Assembly: GCA_035277145.1 (NCBI GenBank) | Contig: DATELA010000108.1 | Coordinates: 1 to 5,719, forward strand | Length of the DNA: 5,719 nucleotides | From: DASRAP01 sp035277145 | GTDB taxonomy: Bacteria; Gemmatimonadota; Gemmatimonadetes; Gemmatimonadales; Gemmatimonadaceae | Direction: 5' to 3' | In this document: positions 1-5,662 of the stretch, in pieces | How the letters are laid out: each line of letters opens with the position of its first letter | Position numbering within the stretch: position 1 is the stretch's first letter | Notes under the pieces: model-generated | Told to the model about the DNA's origin: nothing | Databases searched by the model: none | The model's input: only the letters and a program-made list of their open reading frames with translations | Program-made: the position numbers and the translations under genes

Positions 1-10
1 TAAGGGAAAC

Positions 11-45
11 GGGGTGAGGTCGTGCACGGTGCACGGTCTCACCCC
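11..45 (-). terminator. Strong 16-bp hairpin, probable terminator of the LVIVD gene
   Basis: Positions 11-18 (GGGGTGAG) pair perfectly with 38-45 (CTCACCCC). The stem continues through two G-T pairs (19/37 and 20/36) and six further Watson-Crick pairs (21-26 with 30-35), closing on a 3-base loop. The tip is built from two tandem copies of GTGCACG (22-28 and 29-35). The hairpin begins 24 bases past the stop codon of the LVIVD gene. In that direction it is followed only by a short GTTTCCCTTA stretch, so there is no classical U-run; on the other strand it is followed by ATTTAA. It could act in both directions or simply protect the mRNA 3' end. The structure is seen directly; the terminator role is inferred. 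Confidence 0.55.
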
Positions 46-69
46 ATTTAACCTCAAACCCCCTTACCC

Positions 70-2106
70 CTATTGAGCGATTCCCGCAGTCGCCAAATCC
101 TTCACTGCTTTCTGCAGCATCGCCACCTTCGGGCGATCGCACGAACCACTCGCGTCTGCGCCGATTTGCGATGACAGCACCGTCAACGCATCGGCCTTTT
201 GCCTGCCAGTCAAACGCTCCGCGGCCGCGAGTGAGCCGCGCACCGCGGCAATGCGCGTCGTCGACAAGCACTTGTTGCGTTCGAGCTGATCGACGAACGC
301 GCGCGCGAGCGGGAAGCTCGGCGGCCATTCCAGTTTCGGCTGACCCTGCGCGTTGAGGTAATCGAGCTTCACAGTATTCGCCGCGTCGATTTCGTTTTGC
401 GTAAGGAACTCACTCGGCACCAACTCAGTGACGTCGAGTCCGCGCGCGATTTCAGAGCTGACGATCGCGCCGTTGTACCAGTACACTGACCACGAACCGC
501 CCATGGCCATGCGGAGTGAATCCACCGGCCCGCGGTCGAACGACGCAATCTCGAACGGCTTGGACGCGTCGGTGAAATCGAATACCGAAATGCCGCCCTG
601 ATACCACGCTTGCACCATCACGTCGCGGCCCGGAATCGGAATCAGCGATCCGTTGTGCGCAACGCAGTTCTCCTGCGCGGTTTGTGGCGCCGGCAGTTTG
701 TAATAACTGCCGAACTTCAGCTGACGGTTTTCGATCGTAAAGATCGCGTCGGAACCCCACTCCTTCTTGTCAGTAGCACGGCACTTCGCGCCACCGCCAC
801 CGCCCCATTCATCCGAGAACAAGACCTTGGTGCCGTCGTTGTTGAATGTGGCGGAGTGCCAGTACGCAAAGTTCGAGTCAGACACCGCGGCGATGCGCAC
901 GGGGCGCACGGGATCGCGAATGTCGAGCAGCAACCCGTGACCTTCACACGCGCCTCCAGCAAGACCGAGCGCCGGGTAGACAGTGATGTCGTGGCACTGC
1001 GAATTCGACGACACGGGGCTCACACCAGGTTTTGGTGCACCACCACCGACACCGAACATGCGATCCACGATGCCCTGCAATTCCGTGCGGAGTTTCGCGC
1101 TATCCACGCCCGTGGGCGCACCGGTGCCACCGCGTGCCTTCACGAGACTGTCGAGCTGAAAGCGGATGAAGCCGCCGCCAACGGGGACTTCCATGCCATC
1201 GGGCAGCCTCACTGCGTAGCCACCCGCAGCACGCGCCGAGTCAGCCTGCTTTTTCGCCGCGGCGATGTCTTCCGGTGCTTCGCCGTGTGCGGCCGGAGCC
1301 TTGAGGTCGCTGAAAATGTTCGCGCGGTTAACGATGGCCGCGCTCGCCGGGTTCGCGAGCGGCACCTTAATGATCTCGATGCGCATCAGCGACGAATTCG
1401 GATTCTTGTCCGGCGCCTCGCGCACGCATCCCGCGAGCTCGTTCGGCGAACGGACGGGCGACGAACCCGAGACGTAGACGTAGACGTTGTCCTTGTCCTT
1501 CGGGTCTTCGACGAGCGTGTGCGTGTGCGAACCACGGCACGTCTGCACGTTCGCAACCAGTTTCGGATTCTTGATGTCGCTGATGTCGAATACACGCACG
1601 CCGCGGATGCGGTCTTTGCTCACTGTATCCGGAACGCCACCGGGCATGCAGTCGACGCGGCCGTTGTTTGCTTCGGCGGACATGAACAACAGGTTCTTGT
1701 AAACCGACACGTCGTTCTGCGACGCCGGGCAGCGGTACGCTGTCACCAGCGTCGGCCGTGCGGGATTGGAAATATCCCAAACCTGCAGTCCGTTGTAGTT
1801 CCCCTGAATCGCGTACTTGCCGGTGAACGCCATGTCGGAGTTTGTGACTCCGAGGAATCCCTCTGGGGACGGTACCTTGGCGAGCACTTTGAGATTCGTC
1901 GCAGCTTCACCCGCGTTCATCAATCCGGCGCTGAGGCCGACGCGAGGATCGGGGCGCGTTGCGGCGGCTGGCGGTGTCGGCGCGGGTGCCGGCGCGGGCG
2001 GCGACGTACCGGCGCACGCGACGGCGAGCACGACCGCGGTCGCGACCGACAGCCGCGTGATCAGCGCGCGCGCATCGAAACGAAAACCGGCGAAAACACT
2101 TTGCAT
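70..2106 (-). CDS. LVIVD-repeat beta-propeller lipoprotein
   Basis: A 678-residue protein predicted to be exported and lipid-anchored. Residues 1-30 are a signal peptide with a hydrophobic core (about 19-30) ending in a relaxed lipobox AVA-C31. A Pro/Ala-rich linker follows (33-55). The rest resembles LVIVD-repeat proteins (Pfam LVIVD, PF08309), whose repeats form beta-propeller blades. Blade-like segments are GLQVWDIS (106-113), GVRVFDIS (169-176), GLLLDIRDP (391-399), GISVFDF (505-511) and GLDVTEL (556-562). Conserved-looking histidines occur at H194, H196, H372, H417 and H484. There are ten cysteines besides C31 (126, 153, 190, 227, 371, 387, 442, 481, 613, 656), which suggests disulfides outside the cytoplasm. 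Residues about 261-369 look like an insertion between blades, and 600-672 is a helical C-terminal segment with C613 and C656. The ATG is fixed by AAGGAG seven bases upstream. The gene lies 47 bases after the DUF305 gene, probably cotranscribed. No enzymatic function can be assigned; these proteins have no established biochemical activity that I know of. Confidence 0.9.
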   Translation of the reverse strand: MQSVFAGFRFDARALITRLSVATAVVLAVACAGTSPPAPAPAPTPPAAATRPDPRVGLSAGLMNAGEAATNLKVLAKVPSPEGFLGVTNSDMAFTGKYAIQGNYNGLQVWDISNPARPTLVTAYRCPASQNDVSVYKNLLFMSAEANNGRVDCMPGGVPDTVSKDRIRGVRVFDISDIKNPKLVANVQTCRGSHTHTLVEDPKDKDNVYVYVSGSSPVRSPNELAGCVREAPDKNPNSSLMRIEIIKVPLANPASAAIVNRANIFSDLKAPAAHGEAPEDIAAAKKQADSARAAGGYAVRLPDGMEVPVGGGFIRFQLDSLVKARGGTGAPTGVDSAKLRTELQGIVDRMFGVGGGAPKPGVSPVSSNSQCHDITVYPALGLAGGACEGHGLLLDIRDPVRPVRIAAVSDSNFAYWHSATFNNDGTKVLFSDEWGGGGGAKCRATDKKEWGSDAIFTIENRQLKFGSYYKLPAPQTAQENCVAHNGSLIPIPGRDVMVQAWYQGGISVFDFTDASKPFEIASFDRGPVDSLRMAMGGSWSVYWYNGAIVSSEIARGLDVTELVPSEFLTQNEIDAANTVKLDYLNAQGQPKLEWPPSFPLARAFVDQLERNKCLSTTRIAAVRGSLAAAERLTGRQKADALTVLSSQIGADASGSCDRPKVAMLQKAVKDLATAGIAQ

Positions 2107-2113
2107 GGTACAA

Positions 2114-2119
2114 CTCCTT
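2114..2119 (-). promoter_or_regulatory. Ribosome binding site of the LVIVD gene
   Basis: The minus strand reads AAGGAG, followed by seven bases and then the ATG at 2106. It is the only near-consensus Shine-Dalgarno sequence I found in front of a gene in this window. It decides the start codon of the LVIVD gene and implies efficient translation of the last gene in the three-gene run. Confidence 0.75.
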
Positions 2120-2153
2120 GGTTGCGACGACAGCGGGGTGAACCTCGAGGTAA

Positions 2154-2840
2154 TTACTGGACTGGCGACGCTGCGCCGCCCAGGGCCAACAACATCTGAA
2201 GCATTCGCGTGATCTCCGTGGTCTGATCGACATGGACATCGGACGCGAACTTGAACACGGTCTCGTCCTGCGCCGCGCCCCGATGGCCGAGCAGTTCGTT
2301 CACCATCTCCACGGCACCACGGTGGTGCTGGATCATGAACGTGAGAAACAGCCGATCGAACTCACCGTCTCGCGCTGCGCGTAACTGCGCCATTTGTGCA
2401 TCGGTGAGCATGCCCGGCATGAGCATCACATGCTCCATACCGTTCATCGTCATTTTCATTCCTGCCGGATTCGCTTCGGGAACGGGCCGGTGTCGCGCGC
2501 GAAGCCAGCCGCCCATCAACCCGATTTCGTCGGTTTGTGCGTTGATGATCCGGTCACTCAGTCTGCGAATGGCGGGATTGGCACCGTTCGTCTCCGACAA
2601 CCGGGCCATCGCGATCGCCTGTGCGTGGTGGCTGATCATCGTCGACATGAAGCGAACGTCGGCCTCCGTGTACGGGTAGCGCGCGCTGTCAGCTTTCGCC
2701 CTGGCAACCGCGGCTTCGTCCCCCATCATCGCTGACGGACGTGGGCCCGATTCGGAGCTGTGCGTGCGCCTACCAGCGCACGCGGCCAGCGTGGCAACCA
2801 CGACGAATGTCCGGAAGACGTAGGTCGCTTTTGGCGTCAT
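2154..2840 (-). CDS. DUF305 domain lipoprotein
   Basis: A 228-residue protein. The ATG at 2840 is chosen because it begins a typical signal peptide (K4, R10, then a hydrophobic stretch 12-20) ending in lipobox LAA-C21, the protein's only cysteine. The open frame extends upstream to 2990, but that stretch overlaps the previous gene and has no signal-like character. Residues about 57-219 match DUF305 (PF03713), a mostly helical, ferritin-like family of unknown function. Both hallmark helices are present: FMSTMISHHAQAIAMA (64-79, with H71 and H72) and FMIQHHRGAVEMV (168-180, with H172 and H173). The segment between them is rich in methionine (M128, 130, 132, 135, 139, 141, 144, 150). From family knowledge, such paired HH motifs and Met-rich loops suggest metal handling, copper being the usual proposal, but this is not shown here. 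The Shine-Dalgarno is weak (CGGGAT about nine bases upstream). It probably shares a transcript and compartment with the LVIVD lipoprotein. Confidence 0.88.
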   Translation of the reverse strand: MTPKATYVFRTFVVVATLAACAGRRTHSSESGPRPSAMMGDEAAVARAKADSARYPYTEADVRFMSTMISHHAQAIAMARLSETNGANPAIRRLSDRIINAQTDEIGLMGGWLRARHRPVPEANPAGMKMTMNGMEHVMLMPGMLTDAQMAQLRAARDGEFDRLFLTFMIQHHRGAVEMVNELLGHRGAAQDETVFKFASDVHVDQTTEITRMLQMLLALGGAASPVQ

Positions 2841-2874
2841 CGAGAATCCCGGACAGAGCGTACCCGGGGCGCAG

Positions 2875-2880
2875 AATATA
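2875..2880 (-). promoter_or_regulatory. Possible -10 box for the DUF305/LVIVD pair
   Basis: The minus strand reads TATATT, five of six bases like TATAAT, in an otherwise GC-rich gap 34 bases before the DUF305 ATG. It is preceded by GGGG and followed by a CCCC block that gives a weak 4-bp inverted repeat around it. No convincing -35 element is found at 16-18 bases spacing. If real, it would let the DUF305 and LVIVD genes be transcribed without the CoA-binding gene. Confidence 0.27.
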
Positions 2881-2935
2881 CCCCGCGAGGAAGAGCGCGC
2901 GGCCGATTCCGGTACGACCCGTGCGCTCGCGCTGC

Positions 2936-3376
2936 CTACGGGCGCTTGGCCTGTGAGACCCCGCGCTGCCGCAGTTCCACGAGCAGGCATTTGTCCTGCA
3001 CCACGGCGATTCCTGCGTCAGAGAGGCGCTGCGCGACTTCATCGTGCCGTATGCCAAGCTGCATCCACACCACCCGCGGTTTGGCCGCGAGAATGTCATC
3101 CACGTGCGCGGGGATGTCCTGGGGTCGCCGAAAAACCACCACAGCGTCGACCGGCTCGGGGATATCCGCGAGGCGCCGGAATACGCGCTCGCCGAGGATC
3201 TCGGTCGCATCGGGATAGTAAACCGGCACGGGAATTACACGAATACCGACCATCTTGGCGAAGGCGGGCACGTAATAGCCCGGCGCAGCAGGCTCCATCT
3301 TGATGCCGAGGACCGCAATTGTCTTGAGCGTCGGCAACAACGCGGTGATTTCGTCGGGAGAATCAAGCAGTGCCAT
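2936..3376 (-). CDS. CoA-binding domain protein (YccU-like Rossmann fold)
   Basis: A 146-residue cytoplasmic protein that fits the small single-domain CoA-binding family (CoA_binding_2, PF13380). The N-terminal strand and nucleotide-binding turn are TIAVLGIKMEPAAPGYYVP (19-37). They are followed by IPVPVYYPDATEILGE (48-63), in which the usual IPVNP of the family is replaced by a longer PVYYP version. The later hallmarks are VDAVVVFRRPQDIP (76-89), VVWMQLGI (102-109) and AGIAVVQDKCLLVE (121-134, with D128, K129, C130). The length is normal for the family. Such proteins bind CoA or a related nucleotide but their cellular role is poorly defined. No clear Shine-Dalgarno precedes the ATG at 3376; a TA-rich box ends three bases upstream, so the mRNA may be leaderless. 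It is the first gene of the three-gene minus-strand run and is divergent from the dehydrogenase gene. Confidence 0.9.
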   Translation of the reverse strand: MALLDSPDEITALLPTLKTIAVLGIKMEPAAPGYYVPAFAKMVGIRVIPVPVYYPDATEILGERVFRRLADIPEPVDAVVVFRRPQDIPAHVDDILAAKPRVVWMQLGIRHDEVAQRLSDAGIAVVQDKCLLVELRQRGVSQAKRP

Positions 3377-3379
3377 GCT

Positions 3380-3387
3380 CTAACTTA
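3380..3387 (-). promoter_or_regulatory. Candidate -10 box directly before the CoA-binding gene
   Basis: The minus strand reads TAAGTTAG, separated from the ATG at 3376 by three bases. If TAAGTT is the -10 hexamer, transcription would start at or very near the ATG, giving a leaderless mRNA. That agrees with the absence of a Shine-Dalgarno. The sequence is part of the odd palindrome CTAAGTTAG. A similar TATCTTAG box precedes the hydrolase gene. No good -35 element is visible (best match is poor). Confidence 0.33.
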
Positions 3388-3440
3388 GTAGCACGAGAAA
3401 CACGCGAGACGGCTCGGTACAAGGCGGGCAATGAACTGCA

Positions 3441-3593
3441 AACGCAACGCAGAGAACAGCTGAGAACGCAGAGAATCGCAGAGGAAGACGTGTGGTAACT
3501 GCGCGCGCCATGCCGATACGTGCTTGGCGAGCGCTGTTGCCAACATTCAGTTCTCTGCGGTCCTCTGCGCGCTCTGCCCCTCTGCGTTGCGTT
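3441..3593. repeat. 153-bp imperfect palindrome with GCAGAG/CTCTGC arms
   Basis: The outer 14 bases, 3441-3454 (AACGCAACGCAGAG), are perfectly inverse to 3580-3593. Further in, 3467-3483 matches the reverse complement of 3553-3569 at 15 of 17 positions. The central 3494-3513 matches the reverse complement of 3522-3541 at 16 of 20, closing on an 8-base loop (3514-3521). All arms share the same centre near 3517, so the region can fold as one long hairpin. The left arm has GCAGAG-type units starting at 3449, 3459 (GCTGAG), 3468 and 3478. The right arm has CTCTGC at 3553, 3563, 3572 and 3580, a spacing of 8-10 bases. Weaker symmetry may extend to about 3428 and 3607. It encodes no convincing protein and fills most of the space between two divergent genes. 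It looks like a non-autonomous mobile or REP-like element, but this is inference. Confidence 0.75.
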
Positions 3594-3659
3594 GTCGTTC
3601 TCCTTGCGTCGCGACGAACGTACGAAACACGACTTCACTTCTCATAACGCCCCGGATCA

Positions 3660-4805
3660 ATGCGCTACGCTGTGCTCGGTGCAGGTCTTCAAGGTTCTGC
3701 GTGTGCGTTCGATCTCCTGCAGAATCCCGCGGTCGACGAGGTTCGTCTCGCCGATCGCCGTGTTGACCGGCTGCCGGAATTCGTAAAGCCATACATCGGG
3801 AAGCGGCTCACGCTGCACACGATCGACGCCGGCAACGCGAACGCGGTCGCGAGCGTGGTGCGTGGCACGTCGGCCGTGATGTGTGCAATGCCGTACACGC
3901 TCAACCTCGCACTTGCGCACGTCGCTGTTGCAGAGCGTGTGCATTTCTGCGACCTCGGCGGCAACACGGAAATTGTTTTTCGCCAGCGCGACGAGCTCGA
4001 CGAACTCGCGAAAGCACACGGCGTAAGTGTCATTCCCGACTGCGGACTCGCGCCGGGACTCGTCAACATTCTTGCAGAGATGGGAATTCGGCGCTGCGAT
4101 TCGGTGTCCGCCGTGCGGTTGTTCGTCGGTGGTCTTCCGCAGAATCCGCAGCCGCCGCTCAACTACCAGCTCGTGTATTCCCTCGAGGGCGCGCTCGACT
4201 ATTACACGTCGAAGTCGTGGGTGCTGCGCGACGGAAAGCGTCAGCAAGTCACGGCACTTTCAGAACGCGAGAAAATTCGCTTCGACGCACCGCTCGGTGA
4301 ACTCGAAGCGTTTCATACCGCCGGCGGTTTGTCGACGATGGCGTTCCGCTACGAAGGAAAGATTCCGACGATGGAGTACAAAACGCTGCGCTATCCGGGC
4401 CACGCGCAAATCGTCGAAGCCATGCGCGATCTCGGATTCTTTGCGCTCGATCCCGTTGACGTAAACGGCAATCGCATTGTGCCGCGCGAAATGGCAATCG
4501 CGATTCTCGATCCGAAATTGCGCAAACCCGGATCGCCGGACCTCGTCGCGCTGCGTGTGGTTGTTGAAGGAGCACGCGGCGGAAAACCCGCGCGCCACGA
4601 GTTCGAAGTTGTGGATCGATTCGACGCGACGCGTGGCATCACTGCGATGATGCGAACCACAGGCTACTCGCTGTCGATTACCGGACAGCTGCAAGCCGAA
4701 GGCGGGATCGGTGTTTCCGGTGTGCACACGCCCGACGAGTGCGTGCCCGGCGACGTGTACGTCGCGGAGTTGGCGAAGCGCGGAATTGAGGTGAAGCAGG
4801 CCTGA
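3660..4805 (+). CDS. Saccharopine dehydrogenase family protein, lysine 6-dehydrogenase-like
   Basis: A 381-residue NAD(P)-dependent oxidoreductase of the saccharopine dehydrogenase family (PF03435 with the C-terminal PF16653). The Rossmann motif GAGLQG is at 7-12, and the second strand ends in D32, which is compatible with NAD. Family hallmarks follow: AMPYTLNLALAHVAVA (76-91), HFCDLGGNTEIV (95-106), VIPDCGLAPGLVNILA (124-139) and KTLRYPGH (241-248). The central part (about 150-330) is the substrate domain, and the Rossmann fold is completed by the C-terminal segment. Length and motifs fit lysine 6-dehydrogenase (oxidative deamination of the lysine epsilon-amino group to a semialdehyde that cyclises) better than the longer saccharopine reductases. 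The substrate cannot be decided from sequence alone, and no lysine-pathway genes adjoin it. The ATG at 3660 is chosen because the Rossmann strand starts at residue 2; the Shine-Dalgarno is weak. CATAAC at 3643-3648 is a poor -10 candidate. The gene lies downstream of the palindromic element. Confidence 0.88.
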   Translation: MRYAVLGAGLQGSACAFDLLQNPAVDEVRLADRRVDRLPEFVKPYIGKRLTLHTIDAGNANAVASVVRGTSAVMCAMPYTLNLALAHVAVAERVHFCDLGGNTEIVFRQRDELDELAKAHGVSVIPDCGLAPGLVNILAEMGIRRCDSVSAVRLFVGGLPQNPQPPLNYQLVYSLEGALDYYTSKSWVLRDGKRQQVTALSEREKIRFDAPLGELEAFHTAGGLSTMAFRYEGKIPTMEYKTLRYPGHAQIVEAMRDLGFFALDPVDVNGNRIVPREMAIAILDPKLRKPGSPDLVALRVVVEGARGGKPARHEFEVVDRFDATRGITAMMRTTGYSLSITGQLQAEGGIGVSGVHTPDECVPGDVYVAELAKRGIEVKQA

Positions 4806-4835
4806 GCTGTTCAGGCCTCAGGGCTCGCAGCTCTG
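4798..4835. terminator. Two tandem hairpins between convergent genes
   Basis: The first hairpin is a perfect 8-bp stem, AGGCCTGA (4798-4805) with TCAGGCCT (4811-4818), around loop GCTGT. Its left arm contains the TGA stop codon of the dehydrogenase gene. The second begins at the next base: 4819-4825 (CAGGGCT) pairs with 4829-4835 (AGCTCTG), with one G-T pair and a 3-base loop. The hydrolase stop codon on the other strand begins at 4842. Neither stem is followed by a T-run, so this is either a Rho-assisted or a bidirectional attenuating structure. The terminator role is inferred from position and symmetry. Confidence 0.45.
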
Positions 4836-4839
4836 GGTC

Positions 4840-5652
4840 CTACTGCCCCACCGGCTTCGCGAGGAACGTCATTCCCTGCGTGATGACTTCGGGCGTGATG
4901 TAATGCCCGTTGCCGAGTGGTGACGGATACTCGACGTACTGCACCGTGTAGCCCGCGTTCACGAGGACCGGCGCAATTTCACGGCTGCACGCATCGATGG
5001 GCCGTTCCTGATCGTCGATACCGTGTGACATGAAAATCTCCGGCGTGCCCGTGCGGATGTTCGGCACGTTCAGGCACGGCGTAAATGCACCAAGGCGGCT
5101 GAACAAATCTCCGTTCTTGAGTCCGAGCCAGATCGCGTAAATCGCGCCGTCAGAAAAACCGGAGATCGACACGCGTTGCGAATCCGCGGCGATGTGGTCG
5201 AACGCCCACTTGAGCATGTTGTCGATGTAGGTGCGGTCGACGCTGAACTGACCGAACGCGATGAGGTCCCACGTGATGCTGTACGAATTGGGCGCCAGCA
5301 CCACGAGCCCCGTTGCCTCGGCGTAGTCCTTGAAATCCAGCGCCATACCTTCGCCGCTCGCGCCCGAACCATGCAGAAGCACAGTGACGGGCCAGTTGGT
5401 ATCGGCGGTGTAGTTCGACGGGACGTACAGGCCGAACGGCCTGCCGCCCTCGGTGATCGTTTGGACGGTGAGTCCAAGCGGAACGGTTAGGGTCGGCGCG
5501 ACCACCCGCGCGGTCAGCCGGCCGTTGCTTGGCGTCGGTTCCGGGACTTGCTCGGTCGGGACCGGATCGCACGCCGCCAGCACGCCGGCGCACAACAGGG
5601 CGCCGGCTCGCCATCGCAGGGCGCCAAGGCGCCTGGAGCGGGGGCGGAGCAT
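4840..5652 (-). CDS. Alpha/beta hydrolase lipoprotein (PHB depolymerase/esterase-like)
   Basis: A 270-residue predicted lipoprotein esterase. Arg-rich n-region (R3, R5, R7, R8, R13, R15), hydrophobic core 16-27, lipobox LAA-C28, then a Pro-rich linker (30-43). The catalytic domain (about 65-266) has an alpha/beta hydrolase layout: oxyanion segment VTVLLHGSG (89-97), nucleophile elbow GFSDG (165-169, S167), acid D213 or D214 in SHGIDD (209-214), and H250 in GNGHY. This resembles serine esterases related to PHB depolymerases, feruloyl esterases and phospholipase/carboxylesterases; the substrate is unknown. C193 and C222 could form a disulfide. The frame is open back to a GTG at 5691, but that GTG falls inside a likely -35 element and has no Shine-Dalgarno, so the ATG at 5652 is preferred. 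Residue +2 after the lipid cysteine is aspartate, unlike the alanine in the other two lipoproteins. It is convergent with the dehydrogenase gene and appears to be a single-gene transcript. Confidence 0.87.
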   Translation of the reverse strand: MLRPRSRRLGALRWRAGALLCAGVLAACDPVPTEQVPEPTPSNGRLTARVVAPTLTVPLGLTVQTITEGGRPFGLYVPSNYTADTNWPVTVLLHGSGASGEGMALDFKDYAEATGLVVLAPNSYSITWDLIAFGQFSVDRTYIDNMLKWAFDHIAADSQRVSISGFSDGAIYAIWLGLKNGDLFSRLGAFTPCLNVPNIRTGTPEIFMSHGIDDQERPIDACSREIAPVLVNAGYTVQYVEYPSPLGNGHYITPEVITQGMTFLAKPVGQ

Positions 5653-5662
5653 ATGCCTGCCT

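Noticed and set aside
2143..2157. Two overlapping 8-bp palindromes, CCTCGAGG and GTAATTAC, at the end of the DUF305 gene
   Set aside because: Short palindromes of this size arise by chance, the second includes the stop codon, and neither fits a terminator or promoter pattern.
610..2199. A 529-codon plus-strand open frame opposite the LVIVD gene
   Set aside because: Its product is an Arg/His/Val-rich composition typical of the antisense of a GC-rich gene, with no domain. The minus-strand frame has a signal peptide, LVIVD motifs and a strong ribosome binding site.
2841..2990. A 50-residue N-terminal extension of the DUF305 protein
   Set aside because: It overlaps the end of the CoA-binding gene, is Ala/Arg/Ser-rich without motif, and would bury the signal peptide that begins at the ATG at 2840.
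3441..3593. CRISPR-like array in the GCAGAG repeat region
   Set aside because: The repeated units are only about 6-7 bases with 8-10 base spacing and are inverted between arms; there are no spacer-length unique segments and no cas genes.
3363..3792. Short open frames on both strands across the intergenic palindrome
   Set aside because: They consist of translated GCAGAG/CTCTGC repeat and low-complexity Arg/Ser/Cys sequence, have no ribosome binding site, and overlap the dehydrogenase start.
3657..4247. A 196-codon minus-strand open frame opposite the dehydrogenase
   Set aside because: It lacks a recognisable domain, and the plus-strand frame has a complete set of family motifs over its full length.
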